Assembly (NCBI RefSeq): GCF_022376445.1
Contig: NW_025955020.1
Coordinates: forward strand, 124,001 to 188,000
Source: Fomitopsis serialis
Lineage: Eukaryota > Basidiomycota > Agaricomycetes > Polyporales > Fomitopsidaceae
Length of the DNA: 64,000 bases
Direction: 5' to 3'
Below, in pieces: positions 32,401-43,397 of the stretch; position 1 is the stretch's first letter, and each line of letters begins with the position of its first letter. The notes under the pieces were generated by a model. The model ran no database searches. It was not told the DNA's origin and saw nothing but the letters and a program-made list of their open reading frames with translations. The position numbers and the translations under genes are program-made.

Positions 32401-35400
32401 CGAAGGTTAGGAAGGACCTTGAGGGCGGCGCGGTTGTAGGTGCCATAGATTTGCTTCAAGGACAATTCCCCAGGGTAGTCTACCATGACCAATGGGGCAT
32501 GTCGGAGGAAACGATGACTGAGAGGGACACGGCCAGGGTCCGTAGGGGGATTGCAAGCACCGACGAACTGGATACGCTCCAGCTTGACCCATGCCATGTC
32601 GGTGGTTCGCCAATAACCGTTGGCTTCGACGAGCTGTCGGATGAACGAGATGACCCGCTGAGTACCGTATTTGTCGGTCGCGGGCAGATTGATTTCGTCA
32701 CAGAAGACTACTAGCCAGCGACCAATCTGGGCGGGCGCAAGGATCACGCCATTGGGTGTCTTCCGATATTCGCAGTACTGTTCGAACGTCTTCAGGATGA
32801 GCTCCGGCGTAGTAGCACTGGAGAAGTTCAGGCCGACGACCTCCATGTCTGGGAGTTTCCGTAGGGCACTAAAGAGTGTCATGGTCTTCCCGGACCCAGG
32901 AGGACCGCACAGCATGAGAGGTTTGTGCTCAGAGAGCCACGAGTAGAGAACTTCTTCATGTCGGACAGTATCAATCGTCGGAACGACAACATCGGACGCA
33001 GTTACCGCATGAGACTCGATGTCGATGACTGGAACCCTCGAAGCCCACGGGAACCAGTCGCCATTGGCGACTTGGACATCATAGTCGAGCAACGAGCTTC
33101 CCGGACCCAACGGCGGCAAATCCACTCCGGTCTGCTTGCGCAAGAATTCGCCCAATTCGGAACGCAGCTCCAAACGTGCGTCACCCGAGAAAGCCCAGAT
33201 GATGCTGACCAAGAGCCGCTTCTCGACGTATTGTTCGACGCGCTCGGGTGCCAGAGGGAAATCGGAATGCTGGATGTTGTACTCGATGATGTTACGGACC
33301 GTCTTGTTGATCAAGGAGAACAAGGTGTTCAGCGCACGGGTGATAGTGAAGTCCATGATGTGCTCCAAGGACTCTGCAAAGTTGAGCGCGCCGAGAACCA
33401 ATCCGTCTTCTTCGAAGAAGTTCCTCAGAACATCCGCGATTTGCTTCTGAGTGACAAGGTGCGGGGAGGATGTCGTCTCAGCAGCGAGCGCGTCCGTACG
33501 ACGACCCGGTATCTCGACCTCCTCATCTTCTGCGTCCAAAGGCGCGGTGGAAAGAGTCTCGAGGTAATGTTTGAATACCATACTCGGCTCAACGATGTCC
33601 TCGCTGAACCAGATCATACCGCAGCGACTGACGGTAGCCAGGGTCGCATAACGCAGGTGTTCGACTTCGAACATGATGCGGACGTTCGACGGCAAGTTGA
33701 GTCGCTCTCCGTTTGGCAGCGTGAGCAATTTGTTATCGTCGAGTACACTACGGATAGATCAGTATGGCCCCTGCGCGGATAGTGATATGTCAAACCTGTT
33801 CAAGTTCTCGACCCACTCAGGATCTACGTCACCATCAAAGATGATCCAGTGTCGCTTGCCACTCTCGCCACGAACATCGTCCACGATCTTACGGAGGGTA
33901 TGTGTGAAGAGACCATCGTTCCATTCGCGCGTAGTCGGATCGAGAGTGCCGTACAAGGCGTCCTTGTGCATCGCCTTGGGATCGATCACGTATGCGATAC
34001 CTTCGACTCCGTCGAGCCGTTCGAGAGCGGCCAGCAACACCTGCCACGCGTTCGTCTTGCCGCTACCAGATGACCCGACCATCATCAAACCGTGCTGAAT
34101 CTTCTGGATCTGGTAGAGCTGGAGAATCTTGCTGATCCACCTCTCGCCCTCCACCAGGCGACGTTCGGCACAGACCTTGCTGATTTGCTCCCGCAGCGCA
34201 TCGAGATTCACGGGGATATAATCTGTGCCTGGGAACACGTCTGCTAGGAGGCTGTACCAATGAATGTCAACAAGCTGCAAGACCCATAAACTGCTACGCT
34301 TGCTCACCTCGTCAGGAGTGGAACATCCTCCGCAACCAACTTCGGCACGATAGTTTCGGTGACACTCTGGATCAGGATGACCTGCTCCGACACAGCATCG
34401 GAGAGGCCTACAGCGGTTTCGCCCTCGCCTGCATTTTGCAAACGTTCACGCTTGAGGATACCTGCGCTCGCAAGCACGGCCTTGAGCGCACGCAGACCAA
34501 AGTCGTAATGAGGCTGAGGAGACAGCTGTTCATCGCATAGGTTGAAGAACGGCACAATCTTGGAGGCAAGGGACTCAGCGGTCCGGAAGCCTTGAGAGAA
34601 CAACATGACTTGAGCAATGAGTTCTCGGTCGGGGCGGGTCATGGCCATCCTGGATGCCGATAAGTAATTGGGAGAGCTCGAAGATATGAACACGTACGGT
34701 CTGAACAGCTTCGTCAAGTTGGGAGGCAACTGCGATCGTCCAGCGTAGTTAGGGTTCGTTGTGATGAAGATACCTGAATTTTTATCTTCAGCAGACGCCA
34801 CAGACTATTGTCACGAATACATACCCATGTTCTGGTTAAGCTTGACATTCTTCCCAACCAGCTCGATCTCGGTGTTCGGATTCTTGACGAGAGTGGCGAG
34901 ACCCTGCTGGATGCTCTGCACTTGCTGCGAAACGGCACTGAGGATACGTTCTTCGAGACGGTTGAACTCATCGAAGCATCCCCAGGCGCCGACTTGACAA
35001 AGACCGACGAAGATACGACCCATCGCCTGGAAGTCAAACGTCTCGTCACAGCAGAACACGAGAACGAAGCGGCCGAGTTGCACGCCCAACGCTTTAACCG
35101 ACTCCGTCTTGCCCGTCCCGGCAGGACCGAAAGGAGCTCCGCCCAATTGATTGTCTAGAGCCTGCATCAACGTCAGGTAACACCTGTCCGTCAACGGCGT
35201 CTGGACGAGACGGTCAGGGACGCCAAGGTACTCCCACCCGTACGGGAAGGATGCATCCGCCACTCGGATGGCGAGCCTGTCCAAGGGGTTCTCGAGACTC
35301 TGGTCGAGGTAGAAGCGCATCTGATACAGCCAGGAGAACGCGCGGTTGTCGACGACCTTCTTTTGAATCAAATCGCGAACGACGTCCCGCTGGTGGACAA

Positions 35401-37480
35401 GCTCAGTGATGAGATGCTCGCACTTGCGCCGGGTCACGGGGCTGAGCTCGGTGAGCACAACATCGGCGAGGAGGTCCAGACCTTGCCGTATGGTGTCCAA
35501 AGGTCCTTCGAGGCCTATTTGATTCTCTAGTGCAGACTCGGTGGAGGCGGTCCACGCGACTTGAATGGCGAGAGTGACGAGCTGTGCAGGGTACTTCTCC
35601 AGCCACGCCATGAATAGGTCCTTGGGCAACGGAGAGGCCGAGCCGTAGAAGGACTGCAGTTCCGTGACTGCGTCGCAAAGGAGGAGGGATAACGACACCC
35701 TCATCTCCGACTCCAGCTTGGTCAACCAGTCATTGATCTTCGGGAAGTCTTTGAGAAGGATGGGCGTTTTGAAGTGCACTTCCTCGCCCTCCCGAGAAGA
35801 CATACCCTCGATCTGCGTCAGCTGCTCATCAAGCGCGATCGTCGAGATACCAGCGAACATCTTCTTGAGATGCTTCATGATGCGAAGGATCTCTTTGCTG
35901 TTACCAATGATTTCCAGCAGGTCTTCGTCGCCGACGAAGTAGAAGCGAGGGAACGAAGCGCGCTCGCGCTCGAGGTACTCTCCGAGGGCCTTCTGGATCT
36001 TGTTGAGTAAGTCTGCGAGGCGCTCGAGACTCTTCTGAATACCCGGAATGTTCATGACGTCGAGTACGAACGGTGACTTGTACACCTTCTTCATGACCGC
36101 GAGGAACTCGGTGTTGATGTTCTGGAAACGGGCGGTCTCGACCGGCAAGAGATGCTTGATGTCTGCGCTACCGGAGAAGATACCTTCGAGGTAGACCCAC
36201 TGACGCTGCACGTCAATCCAAACGTCGAAGAGGACGTGAATCCGGTTAAGCTTCTCCTCCCAAGAGCCAGCCTCCTCCTCGAAGACTTTGTAGTACGGCG
36301 AGAGCTTCATGGCTGTCAGCGAATTCAGGTTCTCACTGCACTTGTTGAAGAGATCGTCCCAGCCACGAATGAGGCGGCACTTGTTCTGGTAGTTGACCAG
36401 GTCGAGTGTGTAGTTCGTCCAGACCTCCTTCACTTGGCGAATATACTCCTCCAGAGCCATCTCACCCTGCGCTTGGATGATGACCTCCTTGATGGTGTTC
36501 TCGTTCCTCCGCAGGTCCATGTCGTAGACGTGACCTAGGGTCAGCCTGCGCGTAGACGGTTAGGCAATGCGTACAGGATTTGTCAAAGCACGTACAGAGG
36601 CAGGCTGACTTGCGTTGGCACGCGCAGCACTTTGAAGAGCTGCTTCCAATGCCTATCTTTCAAGGCTTCCGACTTCAGCTCAGACACGAGCGTGTTCGAC
36701 TTCAGCAAACCCCGGAGGACATCTTGCACGTACTCGAACGCGGCGTACTGCCGCATCCTCGTTGGCATATCCTTCGTCGACGACAGTAGCCCGTCGATCT
36801 GCTGTCGCAGCTTCCTTGGCTGCACAGTGGCCCACGCCATCTCCTTCAATTCGCCCATCTGGTTCCATATGCCGGACAGCGCGGTCCAGACGGCCTTCAG
36901 GTCGCGCAACTCCTCGAAGATTGGGTCGAGACGCGTGTGCCGAATTAACTCGAGGTCAAGCGCTTCTTTGGCTTTGCAGACGAGGTCGTATTCCTCTTGT
37001 ATCCGATTGAGCTTGCCTCGAACACGTTGATAGTGTTTAGCGCAGTGTCGGAGCGCATGCTACCCTGCACGGGGCGGGTCTGCTCCCACTCCTGTATGAT
37101 GTCGTTGATCTTGTTCTCGACAATCTTGTCCTCCGCGACAATCTTCAGTTGTAGCCCGGCTGCCGGAAGTCATCGTACCCACCCGTGTCTTACTAAGGTA
37201 ACGTAGACTCACCAAGTTGCTCCTGGATGGAGTCGTTCTTGCGCTTCAGAATTCGTTGAATGCGCTCCACTCTCCTTGTAGTTGGTCGCTATAGAGCCAG
37301 TCATCTGGAAACTGGTAGCGGAATCGTTCCAGTGTCTTCTCGCCGCTGGCGCACAGCTCGATCATAGGTCCCCATTGTTTCGTCTTCTTCTTGAGGTCTT
37401 GTACGAAGGTGATGAACGTGACGGCCGCCGCCGTCGACGAGTTGGACGAAACCAGCAGCTTGATACGACTTCAGCATCTC
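26422..37480 (-). CDS. DYN1: Cytoplasmic dynein heavy chain, motor part only (tail missing)
   Basis: Minus-strand gene with about 15 short introns, closest to cytoplasmic dynein 1. It powers minus-end transport on microtubules. From the start: end of the N1 stem ([18 protein letters not shown], about 37450), linker ([30 protein letters not shown]), AAA1 with [12 protein letters not shown] and CFDEFNR, AAA2 with [12 protein letters not shown]3 with [13 protein letters not shown]4 with GVSGSGKTTL split by an intron at about 31802-31858, stalk and microtubule-binding domain (about 31007-29900), AAA5, AAA6 and the C-terminal domain ending LPVYLNSDR...CLTAGG, TAG at 26424-26422. The roughly 1300-residue tail that binds intermediate chains is not here: SmE starts 220 bp upstream on the other strand. 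One-base gaps are needed at about 37254, 37016 and 26552-26556. The start codon is not identifiable. Confidence 0.93.
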
Positions 37481-37700
37481 CCAGTGTGCAGAAAGGGCCA
37501 ACGCTTACCTCCATCCTTGCTGACTTCAGTCCAAGTTGTACGAGTAAGCGCTCGCGACGCGTCGCGTCTCCCTCGTTGCACTTTCGGAGCGTCGGCATTC
37601 GCCGAAGGCACGCACACATCCTCAGATCGTCTCCTCCGCCACCGACCGGAAGCATCCTCCCTCTAGCCCAGATCCTTCGCCTCACCTCAATTCAGCAGTC

Positions 37701-38351
37701 ATGTCGGGTCGTCAACAGCGTGTGATGGTGCAGCCCATCGTAAGTCATCATTCCATTTTTGTTTTGTTCACCGGATAGCTGAAGTCTCCCAGAATGTGAT
37801 CTTCAAAAACCTCCACAGGTATGTTGCATCTTCGACGTATTTCGACGTCCGCTGACTTTTCCTCAGCGAGCAAAGTTGTGATCTGGCTGTACGACAACAT
37901 TGAGATGCGTATTGAGGGAGAATCATTGTGCGTGTTTGGAACAACATCGTTGAACCCACCCTGCGTTAAACGTCGGAACCAAGGAGGCGTCGACCTCTTG
38001 TTGGCCTTGCGATTCAGGACTGCTGCTGCACTCCTGGTCAACCACATCCGTGTCCCTCCCGTTTTCACTTGACTGTCTTCCGATTCTGAGGCATTGCTCA
38101 CGCATCTCTTCACCGCAGGGTTTCGATGAGTTCATGAATGTTGTCGTGGATGAGGCCGCTGAAGTATACGTCAAGGATGCCAAGCCGCGACGTGACCTAG
38201 GTACGTATCTGCCTTGATCGCTCCTTGCTTCCATCTCATTATGACTCCCAGGCCGCATATTGCTCAAGGGGATAACATCACTCTATTCAACAAGTGGTAT
38301 AGTGACACTTTGCGCATGGATCGACGCTGTATCCAAAACACCCAACCGTAA
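37701..38351 (+). CDS. SME1: Small nuclear ribonucleoprotein E (SmE)
   Basis: Small multi-exon gene for the Sm-fold protein E of the spliceosomal snRNP core ring. Exons read MSGRQQRVMVQPI, NVIFKNLH, SKVVIWLYDNIEMRIEGES, GFDEFMNVVVDEAAEVYVKD, AKPRRDLG and RILLKGDNITLFNK, covering both Sm motifs. The third exon uses an acceptor at GCGAG, five bases after a better-looking CAG. The next intron is long (about 188 nt), and the residue count between EGES and GFDEF depends on the donor chosen, or on a missing base. The tail to TAA at 38349-38351 (WYSDTLRMDRRC...) is longer than usual, so a further intron may exist. It is head-to-head with the truncated dynein gene and convergent with PEX10. Confidence 0.9.
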
Positions 38352-38434
38352 GTTTCGAATGGGTGCGGAGTCCGCCAGGGCGGCTGGGCCTGCATACGGG
38401 ATGTATGTATAGTGTATCATAAACTATTGTGATG

Positions 38435-39656
38435 CTACAGGTTGTAAATCGGTAGCAAAGACGTCAGGTTGAGCGACTGGCGACAGAGCGGGCACTCAGC
38501 CTAGCTCTATGTTAGCTTGCTTGTTTCCCATCCAACATCACTACGCACCTTCTCCCTGCCCCAACCCACGATGCAATCCCAGCAGAACAGATGTCCACAC
38601 TCTGTGGATGTCGTCGCCGTCCGCTCCTCCAAACAGAGCGTGCAGTTTCGGCTTCCTCGTACAGTAGGGGGCATTTGAGAGAAGTCGAGAACCGTCCGTT
38701 CATCCTCTTCAGCAGTCAAGGGAGGAACCTCATCAGGATCGACACGCCCAATCATTGTGGAAATGGGTCTATCGTCAATGTAGATCTCCTCATGGTCATC
38801 CACTGGTCGTTTGCCTTTCCGTTCAGTTGCTTCTACGTCCGCCTTGTAAGACGACCGGATGAAGCTGACGAGACGATGTAGCAGCCTCACGGCTAGAAGA
38901 TACCCAGAAGAGAATACGAAGGCGGCCTCGTATTTGGGTCGCGAGGAGTTGCCGAGATCTGGTATGTTCAGTGTCTAGGTAGCCCACGCGCGATCTGGGC
39001 TACTCACATAACGAATCCCAAGCATCCTCTTCACCAGGTCATAGTACGTGCCTCGGAAGTAGAACATAGCCAAGTTGACCTCGCTTATGATCTCCAGCAG
39101 TGTTGGTAGCTTGCGTACCAGCGACGTCAGCCTGGACGTCGGCGCAAGGTACGAACCCCATCTAGCAAGCGCATACGAGGGCAGCGTCGGTAAGAGGACA
39201 AGAGCGGCCCTAGCACGCCAAGGCGGTACGCCTTCGGAATGCATGGAGTGTATCCATATGTCGGTGTACTCTTCTCCGAGAGTTTGGGTAGCTACAGCAG
39301 ACAGAGCCCTTGAGCAAGAGCACGACTCATGGTGGGGGCGACGTACCGCGCCCGACGGTCAGCCCGAAGTACAGCAGCTTCGTACAGAGTTCAACCTCTT
39401 TGTCCCATCGAGATAGCCATCTCGTCCCTTCGCTCATTCAGTGAGGCGAAGTTGCAGACTCTGGGTCTACGCACCCAGCCAAGCTCTCAGCACACCATCG
39501 GCTTGTTCTCGCAGCGCCGAGACCTGGAAGAAGTCGCGTTGATGCGAGCGGACTGAATAATATGCAGTGTTACAATTGGAACGGCACAACAAACAGTCAG
39601 TACACACTGATCTGAGGCTGCTGAGCCGGAGGGAACGAGAGCAGCTCGAGGGGCAT
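38435..39656 (-). CDS. PEX10: Peroxisome biogenesis factor 10 (RING E3 ligase)
   Basis: Membrane-embedded RING ubiquitin ligase of the peroxisomal matrix-protein import machinery. Start at 39656 ([16 protein letters not shown]); then [34 protein letters not shown], a hydrophobic membrane region ([39 protein letters not shown]) and RPPSYSLLG. The C-terminal RING is [24 protein letters not shown], then after an intron ECPLC, a complete C3HC4 set, ending [10 protein letters not shown] and TAG at 38437-38435. Between SLLGI and LAVRLLHRL the frame slips by one missing base near 38894. It is divergent from the MGR2-like gene with only 116 bp between start codons. Confidence 0.9.
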
Positions 39657-39772
39657 GGCCGTTGCGTGTTCCGACGGTGCCGGCGCTAGCGCGCGACGAT
39701 CGCTTTCATTCAGACGACCACTTCACCACCTGGCTCACCCACTCCCAAACCTTCTCTTCCCTTGCCTCCATC
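39657..39772. promoter_or_regulatory. Short divergent promoter, PEX10 and MGR2-like
   Basis: The 116 bp between the two proposed start codons must hold both core promoters. No TATA box is visible; there are CT-rich stretches (CTCACCCACTCCC; CTTCTCTTCCC). Confidence 0.4.
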
Positions 39773-40349
39773 ATGGCGTCGATGCAGCGAACACCTCAAG
39801 GGCCGACGATATGGCAGAAACGTAAGTCAGGCAGCCTTCTCTAGCTTATGTTCACAACTGAAGTGTAGACGGCGCACAGTGAAGTAGGCGGTTCCATAGA
39901 GTTAATCGGGAAACATGCTGAAGACCTCTGCCCAATCCAGGATGGGTGCAGCGATGGGCTGTGGTGTGGGACTCACTATTGGATTCCTATTTGGCGGCTT
40001 CAGCATCTTGAGGTACGCTCACGCAGGCTAACTCGTGTACGTGAGGCTGACTGCTATTCCAGGGGCGGCGCAGGTCCTCGCGGAGTCCTCCCCACTCTCT
40101 CGCAGTACATGCTGACTAGCGCAGCTACTTTCGGTTTCTTCCTTGCTATCGGTTCAGTGAGTGCGCATCCGGACGACCAGCTGAGGGTACTGAGTGCCCG
40201 TCCAGGTGATCCGCAATGACAGCCATCTCCCTCCGCACCTCGAAGCCGCACGTTTGCAGATGGCGTCACCTTTGCTGCGTACCAGAGCAGATGGCCTCGC
40301 CCTCATGAGAAGTCGATGGGACGCTGAGAGACGTCGCGATCAGCAGTAA
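39773..40349 (+). CDS. MGR2: MGR2/ROMO1-like mitochondrial inner-membrane protein
   Basis: Small protein with two membrane segments; Mgr2 is a TIM23 translocase subunit that gates lateral release of preproteins. The core exon reads MGAAMGCGVGLTIGFLFGGF then SILR; after a 50 nt intron, GGAGPRGVLPTLSQYMLTSA and ATFGFFLAIGS; after a 49 nt intron, VIRNDSHLPPHLEAARLQ to a TAA at 40347-40349. Both glycine-rich helices of the family are present. Two starts are possible: 39915 (MLKTSAQSR, in frame, 111 residues) or 39773 (MASMQRTPQGPTIWQK), which looks more like the family's N-terminus but joins only if one base is missing or the junction is unusual. The C-terminal tail of about 45 residues is longer than in yeast. 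Confidence 0.85.
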
Positions 40350-40802
40350 CCCTCTCCCCGTCGTCTACGCCCGACGTCACAGCCGAGCCGTTCTATCGCA
40401 GCGACGTGCAACGAGTGCATGCAGGAGCTCCTTTAGGCCTTAGGGTTTGCCTGCTATGAATTGGGCATCCTGCGGCAGTGCAAACAGGCTTCCATAGTCT
40501 CGTGAGCTGTCGTATTACTACTGTGCTGTACAAAACCACTGTCCTAATCTTCAGTCAAAGCTCAATCTGCGATATCAAATCTGAGAGCACATGCGAAGGG
40601 AACGGCGTAAGTAATGCGCTTGGCCATATAGCAGTCCATCGAAAACGGAGAGTCCCGCATGATCATAGTAAAGAACACTTGAGACGTAAAGCCCGCATGG
40701 AAGGGGGTCGCAGAAAGTACCCTACATCCCACAATTCGTCAGTTTGGTCCAGGAATACCGCCGAAGCCCAAAAACTACACACGTACCAGCTATGAAACCA
40801 GT

Positions 40803-41576
40803 TCATAGTTCTTTCCCAGTCACCCTGCCCCAATATGTATGCAGCCTGCTGCTACACGATCGAATGGACCGGAGGCTGCCGTTCGACTTCATCGAGCGCA
40901 AACTTGGCGCTCCAGACTTCATCGAACGCACACTCGGTGTGCCGCCGCTGTGCGTACGGCGCGGTGGTGTCTCCCACAGTGGGAACGGTCCAGAGATCGT
41001 CGGTCGCTCTTCCGCCGGTTGAGCCTTCTTGCTTGCACCCCGGATCCATTTCAGAAAGCTCCGCTTTCCGCTGTCCTCAGAGACGGACCGAGCGTGGCCC
41101 CGGGCGTGCTCGAATTCGTCCTCTTCGTAATGGATCGTGGGCATGTCAAGAAACTTGACGGATGGCGGCGACCGTGCCGTCGTCCTGGTTCTCGTGGACG
41201 AGCTGGAGGACAGGATGGACTTGGCGGGGGCAGGCCGTGACCGGGACGATGCCGTCGAGGAGATGGACGGAGCGCGCTGACGGCTGGGCGCCACGCTGCG
41301 CTCGCTCATCTGCCCGAGGACGGGCATGCTCTTGTCTGACGACCGCGAGGCTGTGGGCCGGATGACCGAGGCCCAGAAGGTCCGCTCGCAGTGGCTGTCG
41401 TCACTCCCCCGGCTTGAACAACCCTCCATCGGATTCCAACCACTGTCGAATCGTGACGGCGAAGAGGATACGAATGGAATCTCCGGTAGCTCATCGTAGC
41501 CGGAATCCGCCGCCGATACTACGGACAGCTGAGATGACGAAGGCGCACTCAGCGGCGAGTCTAGCGGGGAAGGCAA
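40803..41576 (-). CDS. Ser/Arg-rich hypothetical protein
   Basis: 257 open codons, very rich in Ser, Arg and Pro, with an acidic patch (HYEEDEFEH), a short conserved-looking stretch LKWIRGASKKAQPAEERPTI and ISGPFPLWETPPR, then repeats of the type SVRSMKSGAPSLRSMKS and the end LHTYWGRVTGKEL. The proportions suggest a disordered, phosphorylation-prone fungal protein; no domain is recognised. The first codon of the frame is TTG immediately after TGATAG, an acceptor-like site. An upstream exon is therefore likely (a GTAAGT donor lies near 41751), and the true start is unknown. Convergent with the MGR2-like gene. Confidence 0.5.
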   Translation of the reverse strand: MPSPLDSPLSAPSSSQLSVVSAADSGYDELPEIPFVSSSPSRFDSGWNPMEGCSSRGSDDSHCERTFWASVIRPTASRSSDKSMPVLGQMSERSVAPSRQRAPSISSTASSRSRPAPAKSILSSSSSTRTRTTARSPPSVKFLDMPTIHYEEDEFEHARGHARSVSEDSGKRSFLKWIRGASKKAQPAEERPTISGPFPLWETPPRRTHSGGTPSVRSMKSGAPSLRSMKSNGSLRSIRSCSSRLHTYWGRVTGKEL

Positions 41577-42623
41577 CTATCACGGAATGAGCTTTCTGGT
41601 CTCGCAATGCTATCGTATGGGGCAGAGTATGCTCACGAATGAGGTATAACACAGAGGCATCGCATCGTCAATATCGTCTTTCAATTGGTGGCGGCTCTGA
41701 CGGAAAATGTCACCTCGCGCGCGGGCGCAGGCATCAGCGATCGACTTACGATATGATCTTCAATAGTTGCAGATGCCGAGCTACTATATGACGACTGAGC
41801 AAGACGTGAGGCGGTCACTCAGGTACAAAGGGGGTGGCCACATACATTGGCTAGACGCTCGGAGTGCAGCCAGTCGGTCCATACTTGGCTTTCGCACCTC
41901 GAGAAGGCATAGTAAGAGCTTGGTCTCTGCATCGTCTATAGTTGATGAGATCGACTGTCAACCTCGCCACGTCAGAAAGAGCGGAAATTCACTCACGAAG
42001 CTGATGGAAGGGTGTGGGATGGGTTCAAGGAGGAGGGTGAGCACAGGCGCACTCGCCCGGCGAGTCCCAGTTTTCTACACGTGTAAGAACCTACGTTTAC
42101 CGCGCGTCACGATTGAGTCAGTAGATAATCCTGAGGACTAATCCTCAGGGCAGCATGTAGCAAGCGTGTATCATCCGGACATGAGGCACGCTTTCCAGAA
42201 TTGGACTTCCCATGAGGCGCTTCCGACCTGGGTTCAACACAGCTTTACGGCTGAACGCTACTGAATATCAATGATTGGACCCGCAGAGATATGAACCGCG
42301 AGTCTGGCAATTCCCTAAGGTGCACAGAGTCCGGAGGACATCCATATTTGGGGCTGAACTCTATCCCGGCACGTCACAGACTCACAATGACAAAAGAGGG
42401 CACTCATGGACGCATTGTGGTAGCGAGTGTAATATATCGGTAATAGGTTACAGTCATCTAGCAGACATCTCCATTAGTCGTGTCCGTATTGCGTGAACGC
42501 AGCTACCAGGAGATGTAGCGCGGGGAAGAGGTGGTACTACATACCAGCCACTGTATCGTGTATGGTCGCGAAAGTGCGCTGCTGTGTGATCCATTCCCAG
42601 CGACCCCGGAAGCTCCGGATGTG
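41577..42623. other. Intergenic with a hairpin
   Basis: No gene is supported. An open frame of 124 codons at 41767-42141 has no recognisable domain. CCTGAGGA/TCCTCAGG (42130-42137, 42142-42149) is a perfect 8 bp inverted repeat with a 4 nt loop. Confidence 0.4.
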
Positions 42624-43121
42624 TTATATTTTGAAGGGTTGGTCATGAAGACCGCTCCAGATGCCCCTCGCTGCCTCTGTCGTACTCTCGACAGTGCGTC
42701 TCTTGAGCGGTTTGATCTTCGCGCCTGACGAGTCGAGCAGAAGTTTCACTTTCTGCTGGATACCGGTGACTTCGAAATCCTTCAGCGGGATGACTTTATC
42801 TCGGTCATTAACTAAGGGACCATAAGCAACATGTCGAAGCGGAATATAAGCACACACATACGATAGAATCCTCGAATGATGGGCTCCCTCTGTGTCCGTT
42901 GCTTTACCACGAACTCGACGTGAGGGTTTGCGCGAGCGAGTTCCTCCAAGTGGTTGTGGATGTATGTCCGCGTGTTAGCGGATGTGGCCATTTGTTGCAG
43001 TATTCGAACACAACTTCCGGACCTGTGGAATGAAGGCAACGTGCCCGTTCGCAGGCCGGGATGAAAGCTGCCCTCGCAGCAGCGGTCGAGCAGCAGGAGC
43101 AAACTTGGAGCTGGTGGCCAT
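42624..43121 (-). CDS. MRPL51: Mitochondrial ribosomal protein mL43 (MRPL51 family)
   Basis: Component of the mitochondrial large ribosomal subunit with the L51/S25/CI-B8 thioredoxin-like fold. From ATG 43121: MATSSKFAPAARPLLRGQLS, FIPQVRKL, then in other frames VFEYCNKWP and TSANTRTYIHNHLEELARAN, PHVEFVVKQRTQREPIIRGF, a 50 nt intron (42861-42812), then NDRDKVIPLKDFEVTGIQQK. It ends GLHDQPFKI and TAA at 42626-42624. The family pattern of a basic N-terminus, EYCNKW and REPIIRGFY is clear. Two single missing bases (about 43011 and 42986) are needed in this essential, conserved stretch, which argues for assembly errors and not decay. Divergent from the gene starting at 43398. Confidence 0.88.
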
Positions 43122-43397
43122 AGCGAAGACGGCGCAGACGACCGAAGTCGTCGTCGCCAGTGAGCAGCGGAGTTTCAACAATGCGTTACCTGAGTACGAA
43201 AAAGTAAGAAAGCTGGAAGGGCCGCTGTGGCTGAGTGACTGAGACTTTCTGCAGCTGCTCCCATCGGGCAAGCGTCGAGGAGACGACTCTGGTCATTCGC
43301 CACGGGACGCGTCGAGACGGACGCGACTCAAGCTCTCCTGCTCTCGCCACAGGCGCGTCTTCCACCCTCCCTCAGCGTCTCTTCCACAACACGTACA

